DNA from: Mesorhizobium sp. B2-1-1
GTDB lineage: Bacteria; Pseudomonadota; Alphaproteobacteria; Rhizobiales; Rhizobiaceae
NCBI RefSeq assembly: GCF_006442975.2
Contig: NZ_CP083954.1
Span: forward strand, 2,425,501 to 2,489,500
Reading direction: 5' to 3'
Length of the DNA stretch: 64,000 bases
Shown: piece by piece, positions 18,285 to 26,917 of the stretch
Layout: each line of letters opens with the position of its first letter
Numbering within the stretch: position 1 is the stretch's first letter
Made by a program: the position numbers and the translations under genes
Notes under the pieces: generated by a model
What the model was told of the DNA's origin: nothing
Databases searched by the model: none
Seen by the model: the letters and a program-made list of their open reading frames with translations, nothing else

Positions 18285-18348
18285 ATATAAGCGTATAAAT
18301 TGGACATCAGCAGGGTGATGGCCCTGCCTGCCAATCAGGAGGAACAGG

Positions 18349-19335
18349 ATGCAACAGCGACAGTTGGGATCGTCGCCGGTCAGGGTATCGGAGATCGGTC
18401 TAGGCACTTGGGGTATGTCCGGCGCCTTTTGGGGCGCGGCCGACGACGAGGAATCGATCCGGGTGATCCGACGCGCCGCGGAGCTTGGCATAACGCTGAT
18501 CGACACGGCCGAAGCCTATGGACATGGCCATGCCGAGGAGATCGTCGGAAAGGCACTGGCTGGCCGTCGCGACAAGGCTGTTATCGCGACCAAGGTTGCG
18601 CCCAATCACCTCGAACCCGCCGCGATTGAGGCGGCGCTCGACGGTTCGCTGAAGCGGATGCAGACGGACTATGTCGATGTCTATTTTGTCCACTGGCCGA
18701 ACTCGGATTTTCCGATCGGCCCGACCATGGAGATGATGGAGCGGCTGCGGTCGTCCGGGCGTATCAAGGCAGTCGGCGTCTCGAATTTCAGCACCGCCGA
18801 CATGGACAGCGCCCGTCAGCATGGCGTCATCGACGTGCTCCAGCCACCCTACAACATGCTGTGGCGCGAGGTTGAGGCTGAGACGCTGCCCTATTGCCGC
18901 AAGCATAATATCGGCGTGATGCCCTATAGCGGTCTCGCCCAGGGTTTGCTTACAGGGCTGTTGTCGCCGGACACCAAATTCGTCGAAGGCGATGAGCGCC
19001 GCACCACCGTTCTGTTCCAGCCGGGCACCTACGAGCGCGCGGTTGACGCCGTCGACGCCCTGAAGCCGATTGCGGCGCGCTACGGCAAGACGGTTCCGCA
19101 GCTTGCGATCCAGTGGCTTACCAGCAGGCCGGGCGTGAGTTCGCCGCTGGTCGGCGCGCGCACGGTCAAGGAACTCGAGGAAAATGCTGAGAGCACAGGC
19201 TGGGCGATTTCCGACGCGGACATCGCTGCCATCGACAAGATTACCGGACCGGTATGGGCGGAAATCAAAGACAAGGGCGACATGTTCGGTTTTCGCGCGC
19301 GCCAGCGCCAGGAACAGCAAGCAAAAAGCGCCTGA
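18349..19335 (+). CDS. Aldo/keto reductase
   Basis: A 328-residue NAD(P)-dependent oxidoreductase with the AKR tetrad visible: Asp and Tyr in IDTAEAYGHG, Lys in IATKVAPN and His in YFVHWPNSD. The C-terminal SRPGVSSPLVGARTVKELEEN is the usual cofactor-phosphate region. AGGAGG sits 6 bp before the ATG. It diverges from the dehydratase/SDR operon across a 288-bp region with two palindromes, and it converges with the GntR regulator. It probably interconverts the incoming sugar, or its lactone, and the acid used by the dehydratase. That step is inferred from context only. Confidence 0.9.
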   Translation: MQQRQLGSSPVRVSEIGLGTWGMSGAFWGAADDEESIRVIRRAAELGITLIDTAEAYGHGHAEEIVGKALAGRRDKAVIATKVAPNHLEPAAIEAALDGSLKRMQTDYVDVYFVHWPNSDFPIGPTMEMMERLRSSGRIKAVGVSNFSTADMDSARQHGVIDVLQPPYNMLWREVEAETLPYCRKHNIGVMPYSGLAQGLLTGLLSPDTKFVEGDERRTTVLFQPGTYERAVDAVDALKPIAARYGKTVPQLAIQWLTSRPGVSSPLVGARTVKELEENAESTGWAISDADIAAIDKITGPVWAEIKDKGDMFGFRARQRQEQQAKSA

Positions 19336-19348
19336 TATCGGCCGCGTC

Positions 19349-19402
19349 CTCCCGGCGCGCAGCGGCGCGGCCAGCCCGATTGCTGGCTGCGCCGCTCGGG
19401 AG
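19349..19402. terminator. Strong hairpin between convergent genes
   Basis: A 14-bp GC-rich stem pairs 19362-19375 with 19382-19395 (one G-T pair) around a 6-base loop. It is extended by outer CTCCCG (19349-19354) and CGGGAG (19397-19402). It lies between the ends of the aldo/keto reductase and regulator genes, as expected for a bidirectional terminator. There is no U-run on either side, so its efficiency is uncertain. Confidence 0.5.
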
Positions 19403-19419
19403 CATCGGCTGGCGATTTC

Positions 19420-20124
19420 TTATGGGGGCAGGCCAACGGCCGTGGTGATCTTCAGGTGCCGGCGCATCGCCTCTTCCGCCCGTTTTGCATCACGCGCCAC
19501 GAGCGCCTCGTAGATCGCTCTGTGCATCTCAGTCGCCGAGGGCAGGGCATGAGGCACCTGGTTGCTGATGCGCCTGCTTGCCATCTGCCACCACCGGGAG
19601 GAGTACATGAAGCGGTCGAGGATCCTATTCTTGGCTGCCCGGCAAATCTCCATGTGGAAATCCAGGTCGAGTTTCAGATAGGCGTCCGCATTGTCTTCGC
19701 TGGCCGACATCGCTGCCAGCAGAGTGCCAAGACGCTCGAGGTTCTCTTTGGTCATATGCTTGGCCGCGATGGCGGTGATGGCCGGTTCGATGATTATCCG
19801 CGTTGCGTGTGCTTCCGCCAAGATCTCGCGGGTCTGCTCGGGCGGCAGCCAGTCGATAAGCAATGGACTGAGATAGTCCCATTCGTCTGCGGGACGCAGC
19901 ACCACGCGTCGTCCCTGCGCGATCTCGATCATGTCGAGAGACGCCAGGATCTTGAGCGCTTCCCGTGCCACCGCGCGCGAAACCCCGAACTCCTGAAGGA
20001 TCTGCTGCTCCGATGGTCCCTGGCCGCCGGCGACGCCGCTGCTGGCGATGCGGCGCGCGAGCACGCCGGCCACCTGCTTGGGCAAAGTTTGAAGCTTGAC
20101 CTCCATGGCATCCATCATTAACAT
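19420..20124 (-). CDS. GntR/FadR-family transcriptional regulator
   Basis: A 234-residue regulator. The N-terminal winged helix (about residues 15-80) contains GQGPSEQQILQEFGVSRAVARE. The all-helical FCD sensor domain follows, with the metal-ligand pattern LDLDFHMEICRAAKN and MHRAIYEAL. Such proteins usually repress sugar-acid genes until an acid or its catabolite binds the FCD pocket. The gene sits between the two arms of the sugar-acid gene set. One copy of the palindrome lies directly in front of its start, which suggests autoregulation. Start choice among the ATGs at 20124, 20115 and 20106 is open, as no clear ribosome binding site is present. Confidence 0.9.
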   Translation of the reverse strand: MLMMDAMEVKLQTLPKQVAGVLARRIASSGVAGGQGPSEQQILQEFGVSRAVAREALKILASLDMIEIAQGRRVVLRPADEWDYLSPLLIDWLPPEQTREILAEAHATRIIIEPAITAIAAKHMTKENLERLGTLLAAMSASEDNADAYLKLDLDFHMEICRAAKNRILDRFMYSSRWWQMASRRISNQVPHALPSATEMHRAIYEALVARDAKRAEEAMRRHLKITTAVGLPP

Positions 20125-20126
20125 CC

Positions 20127-20141
20127 ACTTGTCTGATAAGC
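20127..20141. promoter_or_regulatory. Candidate GntR/FadR operator, site 3
   Basis: ACTTGTCTGATAAGC lies only two bases before the first possible start codon of the regulator gene and about 235 bp before the divergent ABC transporter operon. It is the best-formed of the three palindromes: its two half-sites differ from perfect symmetry at only two paired positions. Binding here could block both the regulator and the transporter promoter. Confidence 0.58.
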
Positions 20142-20375
20142 TTATAGGCTGATAGCTAGATATGCAGTCAACTTATCTCATGGTGCTCAGTAGCCTATAA
20201 CTCGGCCTGCGGAAAGGGAGGATCGAACGGTGCCCGGCGGGCTCGCAAGCGTCGTTCGGGACGTAGTCCAGGCAGTCTCGCTGCGGGAGGAGCAAGCCGC
20301 CGCGGATTTGCCGGAAAGGTTGAAGTTATCGGCCGACCCTTGGATGGGCCGACCAATCAAACCAAGGAGGAGATT

Positions 20376-21659
20376 ATGATGTCCGCAAACCTATCGAGAC
20401 GCAAATTCCTGGCCGCGAGCGCGGCAGTGACGGCCGGCTCGCTAGCCGCGCCATGGATCGCCAGGGCAGACGCGAACGAGATCACCGCACTGCTGATCAC
20501 CGGCGGCCCGCTCTATCCCAAATACTGGGAAAAGATCGTTCAGGATTTCACCGCCAAGACCGGTATCAAGGTTCGCTACGACTTGCTGGAATTCACCCCG
20601 CTGACCGCGAAGGTGGTCACGTTGAGCGCAGCGCGATCGAGCCAATACGACGTCTATAGCACCCATACGGCGCAGATCGATTCCTATTTCAACCATTTTG
20701 CGCCGCTGAACAGCTATTTCAGCGACAGCGAACTCGCGGAATTCTACCCGGTCGCTGTCAAGTATCTGCGCGATCCCAAGACTGGAAATCTGGCGGCCAT
20801 TCCGCGCAACATGGATTCGCGCGTCCAGTACTACCGCAGCGACATCTATCAGGAAAAAGGCCTGAAGCCGGCTGAGACCTGGGAGGAGCTCGTCGACGTC
20901 GGGCTGAAACTGACCGGCAATGGCCATTATGGGCTGGTCGTGCCGGGGCAGGGCGATCCAGCACAACGCACCTTCAGCGATCTGCTCTGGCAAGCCGGCG
21001 GCGATTGGGTGGACCAGGCCAACAAGCCGGCCTTCAATTCCGAAGCCGGCATCAAGGCCCTGACCTTCTATCGCGATCTCATCCAGAAGCACAAAATCGT
21101 GCCACCCGATGCGGTCGGCTATCAGTGGAACGAGAATTCAACCGAATTCTCGTCCGGCACGGTCTATGCGAATTTCGATTGGCCGGGCGCCTTCGCGACC
21201 CTATCGAATCCGGAGACCTCACGTGTCGTCGGCAAGTGGTCGACTGCGCCCTATGTCAAGGACAAGGCCGCGATTTCATGCGCCATTTCGCATGCCATGG
21301 CGCTCAACGGACAATCCGGACGCAAGGACGCCGCCGTCGAATTCATCAAGTATACGGTCGGTCCGGAGGCGCAGCGGTTGCAGTTCGATCAATTCACCAA
21401 CTTCCCCAGCAGCCAGGCGATCGCCAAGGAAGTGATATCAGCGGCAAAGGGGCCTCAGGCCGTGTGGCTGCAGCAGCTCGAGACGACGATAGCCAACGGC
21501 AAGGAATGGCCGAAGCTAGCCGGCTTCTCGAAAGTCTGCACGCTGATGTTTTCGGCCATCGAACAGGCCTTGACCGACCAGGTCTCTCCCGCGGACTCGC
21601 TCAACCAGGCGGCGACGGAGGCCGAGGAGATCATGCGTCGGGCCGGAGCTTACGATTGA
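20376..21659 (+). CDS. ABC transporter sugar-binding protein (Tat-type signal)
   Basis: The 427-residue binding protein carries the twin-arginine signal SRRKFLAASAAVTAGSLAAP, cleaved after ARADA. It has a type-1 carbohydrate-binding (MalE-like, cluster B) mature domain. AAGGAGG precedes the ATG at 20376. It is the first gene of an importer operon, with two permeases, an aldolase-like gene and the ATPase following. It should deliver the sugar or sugar acid used by the flanking dehydratase pathway. The ligand cannot be read from sequence. Confidence 0.92.
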   Translation: MMSANLSRRKFLAASAAVTAGSLAAPWIARADANEITALLITGGPLYPKYWEKIVQDFTAKTGIKVRYDLLEFTPLTAKVVTLSAARSSQYDVYSTHTAQIDSYFNHFAPLNSYFSDSELAEFYPVAVKYLRDPKTGNLAAIPRNMDSRVQYYRSDIYQEKGLKPAETWEELVDVGLKLTGNGHYGLVVPGQGDPAQRTFSDLLWQAGGDWVDQANKPAFNSEAGIKALTFYRDLIQKHKIVPPDAVGYQWNENSTEFSSGTVYANFDWPGAFATLSNPETSRVVGKWSTAPYVKDKAAISCAISHAMALNGQSGRKDAAVEFIKYTVGPEAQRLQFDQFTNFPSSQAIAKEVISAAKGPQAVWLQQLETTIANGKEWPKLAGFSKVCTLMFSAIEQALTDQVSPADSLNQAATEAEEIMRRAGAYD

Positions 21660-21661
21660 CG

Positions 21662-22585
21662 ATGCCGTCCGTCGCGCAGCATACGGTGTCGGGGCGTCGG
21701 CGACGTTCCCCGCTGCCCTACACCTGGCAGAGAGGATACCTTCTGGCCAGCCCGGCGCTCCTCGTCATGCTGGCTATCCTGCTCTATCCGCTCGGATACT
21801 CTTTCACCATGAGTTTCTTCCGCTGGGATCTGAGCGGTTCGGCGCCCTTCATCGGGATGGCAAATTACACCGACGAACTCTTCGGCCGCCAGTTCAACCA
21901 GGCACTGCGAAATCAGACCATATTCAGCATCATTTCGATCACGATTGAAGTGGTGGCTGGAATGGCGATCGCCGTGCTCGTCAATGGCAAATTGCGCGGC
22001 ATGCGGCTCGCGCGCACCTTGCTCCTGGTGCCTCCGATGATCGCGCCCGCAGTGGTGGGCCTGAATTTCCGGTGGCTGTTCAACACCCAGTACGGCCTGG
22101 TCGACGCGCTGTTGCGCATGTTCAACCTGCCCGACATTCCATGGCTCAACCATCCGACCTGGGCGCTCGTCTCCGTGATCGTCGCCGATGTCTGGCAGAA
22201 CACGCCGTTGATGGTGCTACTGTTCCTTGCCGGCCTGCAGTCCTTGCCGCAGGAACCGCTCGAGGCGGCCACCGTGGACGGCGCGACGCCATGGCAGCGC
22301 TTCTGGCATATCGTGCTGCCGCTGATGCGTCCGATCATCATGATCGCCCTGATGCTTCGCATCATCGACACGTTCCGGACCTTCGACGTCGTCTGGCTGA
22401 TGACGCAGGGCGGGCCGGGCGGCGCCACCAACCTGCTCACCGTCTATTCCTACCTGCTGGCGTTTCAGGCGGTGGATTTCGGACATGCGGCGGCCGTCTC
22501 CTACATTGCTTTGGGGATGTCGCTGTTCGTGCTCGGGCTCCTCTACGGAATACCGTGGCTGATTGCGAAACGGAGAGCGATATGA
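21662..22585 (+). CDS. ABC sugar transporter permease (MalF type)
   Basis: A 307-residue inner-membrane permease with six hydrophobic segments. The EAA cytoplasmic loop is present as EAATVDGATPWQRFWHIVLPLMRP, contacting the ATPase. Only 2 bp separate it from the binding-protein stop, which defines the start at 21662. The open frame extends upstream, but that part overlaps the binding-protein gene. The last bases overlap the next permease as ATGA, so translation is coupled. Confidence 0.92.
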   Translation: MPSVAQHTVSGRRRRSPLPYTWQRGYLLASPALLVMLAILLYPLGYSFTMSFFRWDLSGSAPFIGMANYTDELFGRQFNQALRNQTIFSIISITIEVVAGMAIAVLVNGKLRGMRLARTLLLVPPMIAPAVVGLNFRWLFNTQYGLVDALLRMFNLPDIPWLNHPTWALVSVIVADVWQNTPLMVLLFLAGLQSLPQEPLEAATVDGATPWQRFWHIVLPLMRPIIMIALMLRIIDTFRTFDVVWLMTQGGPGGATNLLTVYSYLLAFQAVDFGHAAAVSYIALGMSLFVLGLLYGIPWLIAKRRAI

Positions 22586-23460
22586 GCGAAGCCGCAATCG
22601 TTAGCGCACGTCCCAGGCCAAAGCGCCGGCGCCGTCGATTTACGGTGGGAACCGCCGGCCAGTATATGGCGCTGGCCCTGACCGTCGCGTTCACCGTCTT
22701 TCCGCTGGTATGGCTGTTCCTAACGTCGATCCGCAGTTCGGCCGACATCTTCTCGGTGCCGGTGCACATCATTCCCGAGACCGCGACGCTAACACAATAC
22801 GTCTCCGTTTTCGCGGAGTACGACACGATGGACTATGTCTGGAACACCGTCATCGTCTCGGCGGCGACGGTCATCCTCGTCCATCTGCTGGCCATTCCTT
22901 GCGCCTATGCCTTGTCGCGTTTCAGGATGCCGGGCGCCATGCTGATTTTCGGGATGCTTTTGATCATGCGCATGATCCCGGTCATAGCGCTTGCCATTCC
23001 GCTCTTTGCCGTGTTTGCCGCCATGGGCATTCTCGACACCATCTGGGCGCTGATCCTGAGCCATACGGCGGCCAAACTGCCTGTCGCCATCTGGCTGCTT
23101 CTGGGCTTCATCCAGGACGTGCCGAAAGAGATCGAGGAGGCTGCCCAGTCGGACGGCGCCGGCACGGTGCGCACGCTGGTCCAGATCGTGACGCCGCTGA
23201 TTGCTCCTGGTATTGGCGCCAGCGCGGTCATCACCTTCCTCTTCACCTGGAACGACCTGCTGCTTGCCCTGACCCTGACCTCCAGCAAGGCCGCGCAGAC
23301 TCTGCCGGTCGGGCTCACCAACTTCGTCTCGCAATTCGGCATCGACTGGGGCGCGATGTCGGCAGCCGGCGTCCTGATGGTCATCCCGACCCTGGTGTTT
23401 GTCTGGTTTGCCCAGGGGCTGCTGGTCAAGGGTCTCACCACCGGTGCCGTCCGCGGCTGA
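22582..23460 (+). CDS. ABC sugar transporter permease (MalG type)
   Basis: A 292-residue partner permease. Its basic N-terminus (RPRPKRRRRRF) precedes six transmembrane segments. The EAA loop reads IEEAAQSDGAGTVRTLVQIV, and the C-terminal region is typical of MalG-like proteins. The start overlaps the MalF-type stop by 4 bp. Together with the binding protein and the ATPase at 24348 it forms one importer. The gene for an RraA-type protein is inserted between this permease and the ATPase. Confidence 0.92.
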   Translation: MSEAAIVSARPRPKRRRRRFTVGTAGQYMALALTVAFTVFPLVWLFLTSIRSSADIFSVPVHIIPETATLTQYVSVFAEYDTMDYVWNTVIVSAATVILVHLLAIPCAYALSRFRMPGAMLIFGMLLIMRMIPVIALAIPLFAVFAAMGILDTIWALILSHTAAKLPVAIWLLLGFIQDVPKEIEEAAQSDGAGTVRTLVQIVTPLIAPGIGASAVITFLFTWNDLLLALTLTSSKAAQTLPVGLTNFVSQFGIDWGAMSAAGVLMVIPTLVFVWFAQGLLVKGLTTGAVRG

Positions 23461-23566
23461 ATGGCGGACATGCACCCAGAACGCTCGACGGCTTCGACGA
23501 CGGGATACGCAACTGAGTGACGATCGGTGGGGTCAGGGACCTCGCCGCGCAATCGGAGGATACGGA

Positions 23567-24322
23567 ATGGCAGCTGATCAGATACCGGCGATATCGGACA
23601 TTTCGCGGCCGCCGAGACAATTGGTCGATGCGCTTGCGGCGATCGGCTCGGCGACGCTGGCCAGCGAACTCTACCACAAGATGGGCATTCGCGACCCGCA
23701 GATACGGGGCCCGCGTCCATTGAGGCTGGGCCGCACAGCGGCGGGGCCTGCTCTCACGCTCCAGTGCATGCCGAAGCGCGAGGATCTCTACAACGAGACC
23801 GAATATGAGGAGCCGGAGCGGCAGTTACACCGTCACGTGCTCTATCCCACGCAGCCGGGCGACATGGTGGTGGTCGATGCGCGCGGCGATCTGGGAAGCG
23901 GCATCTTCGGCGAGATGATGCTGACCTATTTCGCCGGGCGCGGCGGGGCCGGCGTGGTTGTCGACGGCTGCATCCGCGATTCCGCCCAGGCGGCGGCTTT
24001 GGACATCGGCATCTGGGTGAGGGACGTCACGCCGAATTTCCACGCCCAAACCAACATCGTGCCGTTCGCCGTCAACGTTCCCATCGCCTGCTCGAACGTG
24101 CTGGTCATCCCTGGCGATATCATCGTCGCCGACGATGACGGCGTGGTCGTCGTGCCGGTCGCCCTTGCTCCAAAATTGGTCGAGCTCGCCGGCGCGCATA
24201 TTGAGTGGGAAGAGTTTTCGCGCTCGCGCCTGGCGCAAGGGGGAGACCTGCGGAAATACTATCCGTTGAGCCCCGAGGGCGAGGCCGAATACCGAGCATG
24301 GCGGCATGCTCAACAAAAATGA
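23567..24322 (+). CDS. RraA-like class II pyruvate aldolase/decarboxylase
   Basis: A 251-residue protein of the RraA/HMG-aldolase fold. The Arg-Asp pair needed for aldolase activity is present in VVVDGCIRDSAQ, with the family segment VIPGDIIVADDDGVVVVP. True RNase E inhibitors lack this full set. Members of this branch cleave 4-hydroxy-2-oxo acids to pyruvate or decarboxylate oxaloacetate. That suits a pathway in which a dehydratase makes a 2-keto-3-deoxy acid. GGAGGA precedes the ATG at 23567; the longer frame overlaps the permease. The 106-bp gap to the permease holds no promoter I can identify. Confidence 0.82.
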   Translation: MAADQIPAISDISRPPRQLVDALAAIGSATLASELYHKMGIRDPQIRGPRPLRLGRTAAGPALTLQCMPKREDLYNETEYEEPERQLHRHVLYPTQPGDMVVVDARGDLGSGIFGEMMLTYFAGRGGAGVVVDGCIRDSAQAAALDIGIWVRDVTPNFHAQTNIVPFAVNVPIACSNVLVIPGDIIVADDDGVVVVPVALAPKLVELAGAHIEWEEFSRSRLAQGGDLRKYYPLSPEGEAEYRAWRHAQQK

Positions 24323-24347
24323 GTGGTGCCGGACGGGAGGACAATAG

Positions 24348-25403
24348 GTGTCTGCAATTGAGATAGAACAGCTCGGCAAGAGCTTCGGCGCCGTGGAAGT
24401 TTTGCGCGATGTCAATATCGAGATCGCCAGCGGCGAGTTCGTGGTGCTGGTCGGTCCGTCAGGCTGCGGCAAGTCAACGCTGCTACGCATGATCGCCGGG
24501 CTGGAAGAGCAGACGACCGGCGAGATCCGCATCGGCGGGCGTGTCGTCGACGAGATGCCGGCCAAGTCGCGCGACATAGCCATGGTCTTCCAGAGCTACG
24601 CGCTCTATCCGCATATGAGCGTGGCCGACAATATGAGCTTCGCGCTTCGACTGGCGAAGGTCCCTAGGGAAGAGATTGTCTCGAGGGTCAAGGCGGCGGC
24701 CGAAATCCTTGGCCTGCAGGATCTGCTTGGCCGCATGCCGCGGCAATTGTCCGGCGGCCAGCGCCAACGTGTCGCCATGGGCCGCGCCATCGTGCGCGAT
24801 CCAGCCGCTTTCCTGTTTGATGAGCCGCTTAGCAACCTCGATGCCAAGTTGCGTGTCAAGATGCGCGCCGAAATCAAGAAGCTTCACCAACGGCTCGGCC
24901 GAACAAGCATCTATGTCACGCATGACCAGACCGAGGCGATGACGCTCGCCGACCGCATCGTGGTGTTGAACAAAGGCCGGATCGAACAGATCGGCAGCCC
25001 CTCCGAGCTCTACGAGAACCCAGCCAATCTGTTCGTCGCAAGCTTTATCGGCTCGCCGGAAATGAACCTGATCGAGGGCCGCATCGACAACGGAGCATTC
25101 GTCGCCGATGACGGCTTGCGCTTACCCTTGCCGGCGGATGCTCGGATGTGCGACAGGGATGGGGTAGTTTATGGGATTCGTCCGCAGCACATTTCGGTTG
25201 GTGGCAACCACTCTCAGGCGAGGGTGCAAGTGGTCGAGCCGACCGGTGAGGCCCAGGAGCTTACATTAAGTGCAGGTGGAGTCGACCTCGTGGCCGAGGT
25301 GCGGGATCAGCCGCCCTTCAAACTTGATCAAGAGGTTGGGTTGGAGATCATGGTCTCCAAGGTGCATCTGTTCGATGCTCGTAGTGGTACCAGGATTGCT
25401 TAG
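24348..25403 (+). CDS. ABC sugar transporter ATP-binding protein (UgpC/MalK type)
   Basis: The 351-residue ATPase has Walker A GPSGCGKST, the Q-loop VFQSYALYPHM, signature LSGGQRQR, Walker B FLFDEPLSNLD and the switch His in YVTHDQ. A C-terminal TOBE/regulatory domain follows (GIRPQHISV). The start is a GTG preceded by GGGAGG. It energises the permease pair encoded upstream. The last 60 residues are well conserved in style, so this copy looks intact. It ends the operon. Confidence 0.93.
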   Translation: MSAIEIEQLGKSFGAVEVLRDVNIEIASGEFVVLVGPSGCGKSTLLRMIAGLEEQTTGEIRIGGRVVDEMPAKSRDIAMVFQSYALYPHMSVADNMSFALRLAKVPREEIVSRVKAAAEILGLQDLLGRMPRQLSGGQRQRVAMGRAIVRDPAAFLFDEPLSNLDAKLRVKMRAEIKKLHQRLGRTSIYVTHDQTEAMTLADRIVVLNKGRIEQIGSPSELYENPANLFVASFIGSPEMNLIEGRIDNGAFVADDGLRLPLPADARMCDRDGVVYGIRPQHISVGGNHSQARVQVVEPTGEAQELTLSAGGVDLVAEVRDQPPFKLDQEVGLEIMVSKVHLFDARSGTRIA

Positions 25404-25712
25404 GGCGCGCTGACGGGCGAAAAACAGCCCATCCCATCATGCCCTTCATCAGTTGCCACTTGCTGCGAAACCACCGGTGATCGCCGTTTGCCCATCGGCC
25501 GTCACGGCAATCGCCCGCGGCGCTCCGGCATGACCAGGGATCTCGGCACCACGCGTTGTTACGCCACAGAGGAACGGACCGCGTCAGACATAGTGCGAGC
25601 GTCGTCCTCATTGCACCCCGGGCCATTCCGTGCTCCGTTGGCGCAGCGCCGCCGTTGCGGGCACCAAGCTTGCCGGACCGGCCATATCGTCCACACCGTT
25701 CGAGGCAATCAT
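25404..25712. other. Intergenic region between sugar operon and DUF6494 gene
   Basis: The 309-bp spacer contains no gene I can support. A weak GGGC/GCCC stem just after the ATPase stop is too short for a convincing terminator. The part next to 25713 should hold a promoter for the small gene that follows. Confidence 0.4.
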
Positions 25713-25919
25713 ATGACCCAGAATATGGAAACCGATCCCTTCAACGTCTCCATGCGCAAGTTCCTGAAGCAGGTCGGCGTGACTTCGCAGCAGGCAATCG
25801 AGAAAGCCGTGGCGGAGAAGGGCCTGAAAGGACAGGGCCGACTGACCGTGAGGGCCGTCATCACCTCGGAGCCGGCAGGCTTGCGCCATGTCGTGGAGGG
25901 CGAGATCGATCTTGGATGA
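25713..25919 (+). CDS. DUF6494 small protein
   Basis: A 68-residue soluble protein with the layout of the DUF6494 family: FNVSMRKFLKQVGVTSQQAI at the N-terminus, a helical middle, and HVVEGEIDLG at the end. GAGG lies upstream of the ATG. Its function is unknown. In this window it stands at the left edge of the tungstate/formate dehydrogenase island, convergent with the regulator gene, and may belong to neither region. Confidence 0.68.
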   Translation: MTQNMETDPFNVSMRKFLKQVGVTSQQAIEKAVAEKGLKGQGRLTVRAVITSEPAGLRHVVEGEIDLG

Positions 25920-25946
25920 GAGCTGCGGCTTGATCGGGGTCGGCTG

Positions 25947-26822
25947 CTACTTGAAGAACCGTATCTGCCCGGCGGGCGATGGATCGTATCCGCCAAGCTC
26001 GGCGGCGCGGCTGGCGAAGATTTCCTGCCCTAGCAAACGCAGGAGCGTCTGGATCCGTTGCTGGAAGTAGGTCCGCTGCCGCATCAGGAGATCGAAGCTT
26101 TCCCAGGCCAATGGAACGAAATCGAGGCCAGCGGCGCGGGCGGCCGCGCGCGTGGCAATTCCGCAATCGGCCCTACCAATGCGCACGGCAGCCGCGAGAT
26201 CGGGTCCGGTCAGGCAGGGCGGCTCCAACCGGTTGACGTCGTCCTGTTTCGCGCCGGAGTCCGCCAGCAATTGCGTGAGCAGCATGTCCGCGCCTGCGCC
26301 GCGTTGACGAACCGCGATGCGTGCGCCGGTCGCAAGTACGTCGGTCAGGTTGTTGAGCGATTTTGGATTGCCTGGCGCGAGCAGCAGGCCTTGCTCGCGG
26401 CGGGCGAATCCGACCAGCACCGCATCGTAAAGCCGCGGTCTGGCCGCAATCGCGGCGACATTCGGGTCCGGGTCGGGGCTGTGGAAATGAATCGCGGCGA
26501 CAGACACCTCGCCGCGCAGCAGGCGTGTCACGCCGGCTTCCGTGCCTTCCGTCAGAAAGGCCAGGCCGGAGGCTGATTGGCGGAGAGCCCATTCGAGCAG
26601 GTCGTCCTGGCTGCCACCGACGATCGGCGGCGGCTCGGATTGCGTCATTCCTGCGGGCCGGATCAACCCCGACATGACCCAACGGTCGAGTTCATGCCGA
26701 GGAAACAGCCACTTGCCCGCCACCTTGCTGCACGGGACACGCTCCTCCGCAATCAGCTCATAAAGCTTGCGCTCACCAATGCGCAGATAGTCGGCGGCTT
26801 CGGACGTCGTCAGCAAATCCAT
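25947..26822 (-). CDS. One-component tungstate/molybdate regulator: HTH fused to oxyanion-binding domain
   Basis: The 291-residue protein begins with an excisionase/MerR-like helix-turn-helix (LLTTSEAADYLRIGERKLYE, residues 2-50). It continues with a periplasmic-binding-protein-like domain without a signal peptide, of the type fused to regulators of molybdate and tungstate genes (COG1910, PF12727). I start it at the ATG at 26822, where the helix-turn-helix begins; no ribosome binding site is seen, so the mRNA may be leaderless. The gene diverges from tupBCA, whose expression it probably controls in response to cytoplasmic tungstate or molybdate. A closely similar domain ends the MoeA fusion at 30368. 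Confidence 0.85.
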   Translation of the reverse strand: MDLLTTSEAADYLRIGERKLYELIAEERVPCSKVAGKWLFPRHELDRWVMSGLIRPAGMTQSEPPPIVGGSQDDLLEWALRQSASGLAFLTEGTEAGVTRLLRGEVSVAAIHFHSPDPDPNVAAIAARPRLYDAVLVGFARREQGLLLAPGNPKSLNNLTDVLATGARIAVRQRGAGADMLLTQLLADSGAKQDDVNRLEPPCLTGPDLAAAVRIGRADCGIATRAAARAAGLDFVPLAWESFDLLMRQRTYFQQRIQTLLRLLGQEIFASRAAELGGYDPSPAGQIRFFK

Positions 26823-26831
26823 CCTGCATTG

Positions 26832-26841
26832 ATATGCATAT
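26832..26841. promoter_or_regulatory. Palindrome in the regulator/tupB intergenic region
   Basis: ATATGCATAT is a perfect 10-bp palindrome starting 10 bp upstream of the regulator start codon, followed by CCTGTTCAGG at 26843. The divergent region also holds TTGACA elements near 26865 and 26890 on the tupB side. A binding site for the oxyanion-responsive regulator is a reasonable guess only. Confidence 0.35.
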
Positions 26842-26917
26842 TCCTGTTCAGGTTCAAGGATTTGACAGTGACGGAGGAGTTGCAGGACATTGACACGGGA
26901 CAGGACTGCGAGGAGCA

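Noticed and set aside
20340..20375. An upstream in-frame start for the sugar-binding protein
   Set aside because: The 12 extra residues are polar and would precede the twin-arginine signal. The AAGGAGG site points to the ATG at 20376.
21005..21661. The long upstream extension of the first sugar permease frame
   Set aside because: It lies entirely within the binding-protein gene in another frame and has no membrane segments. The permease starts at 21662.
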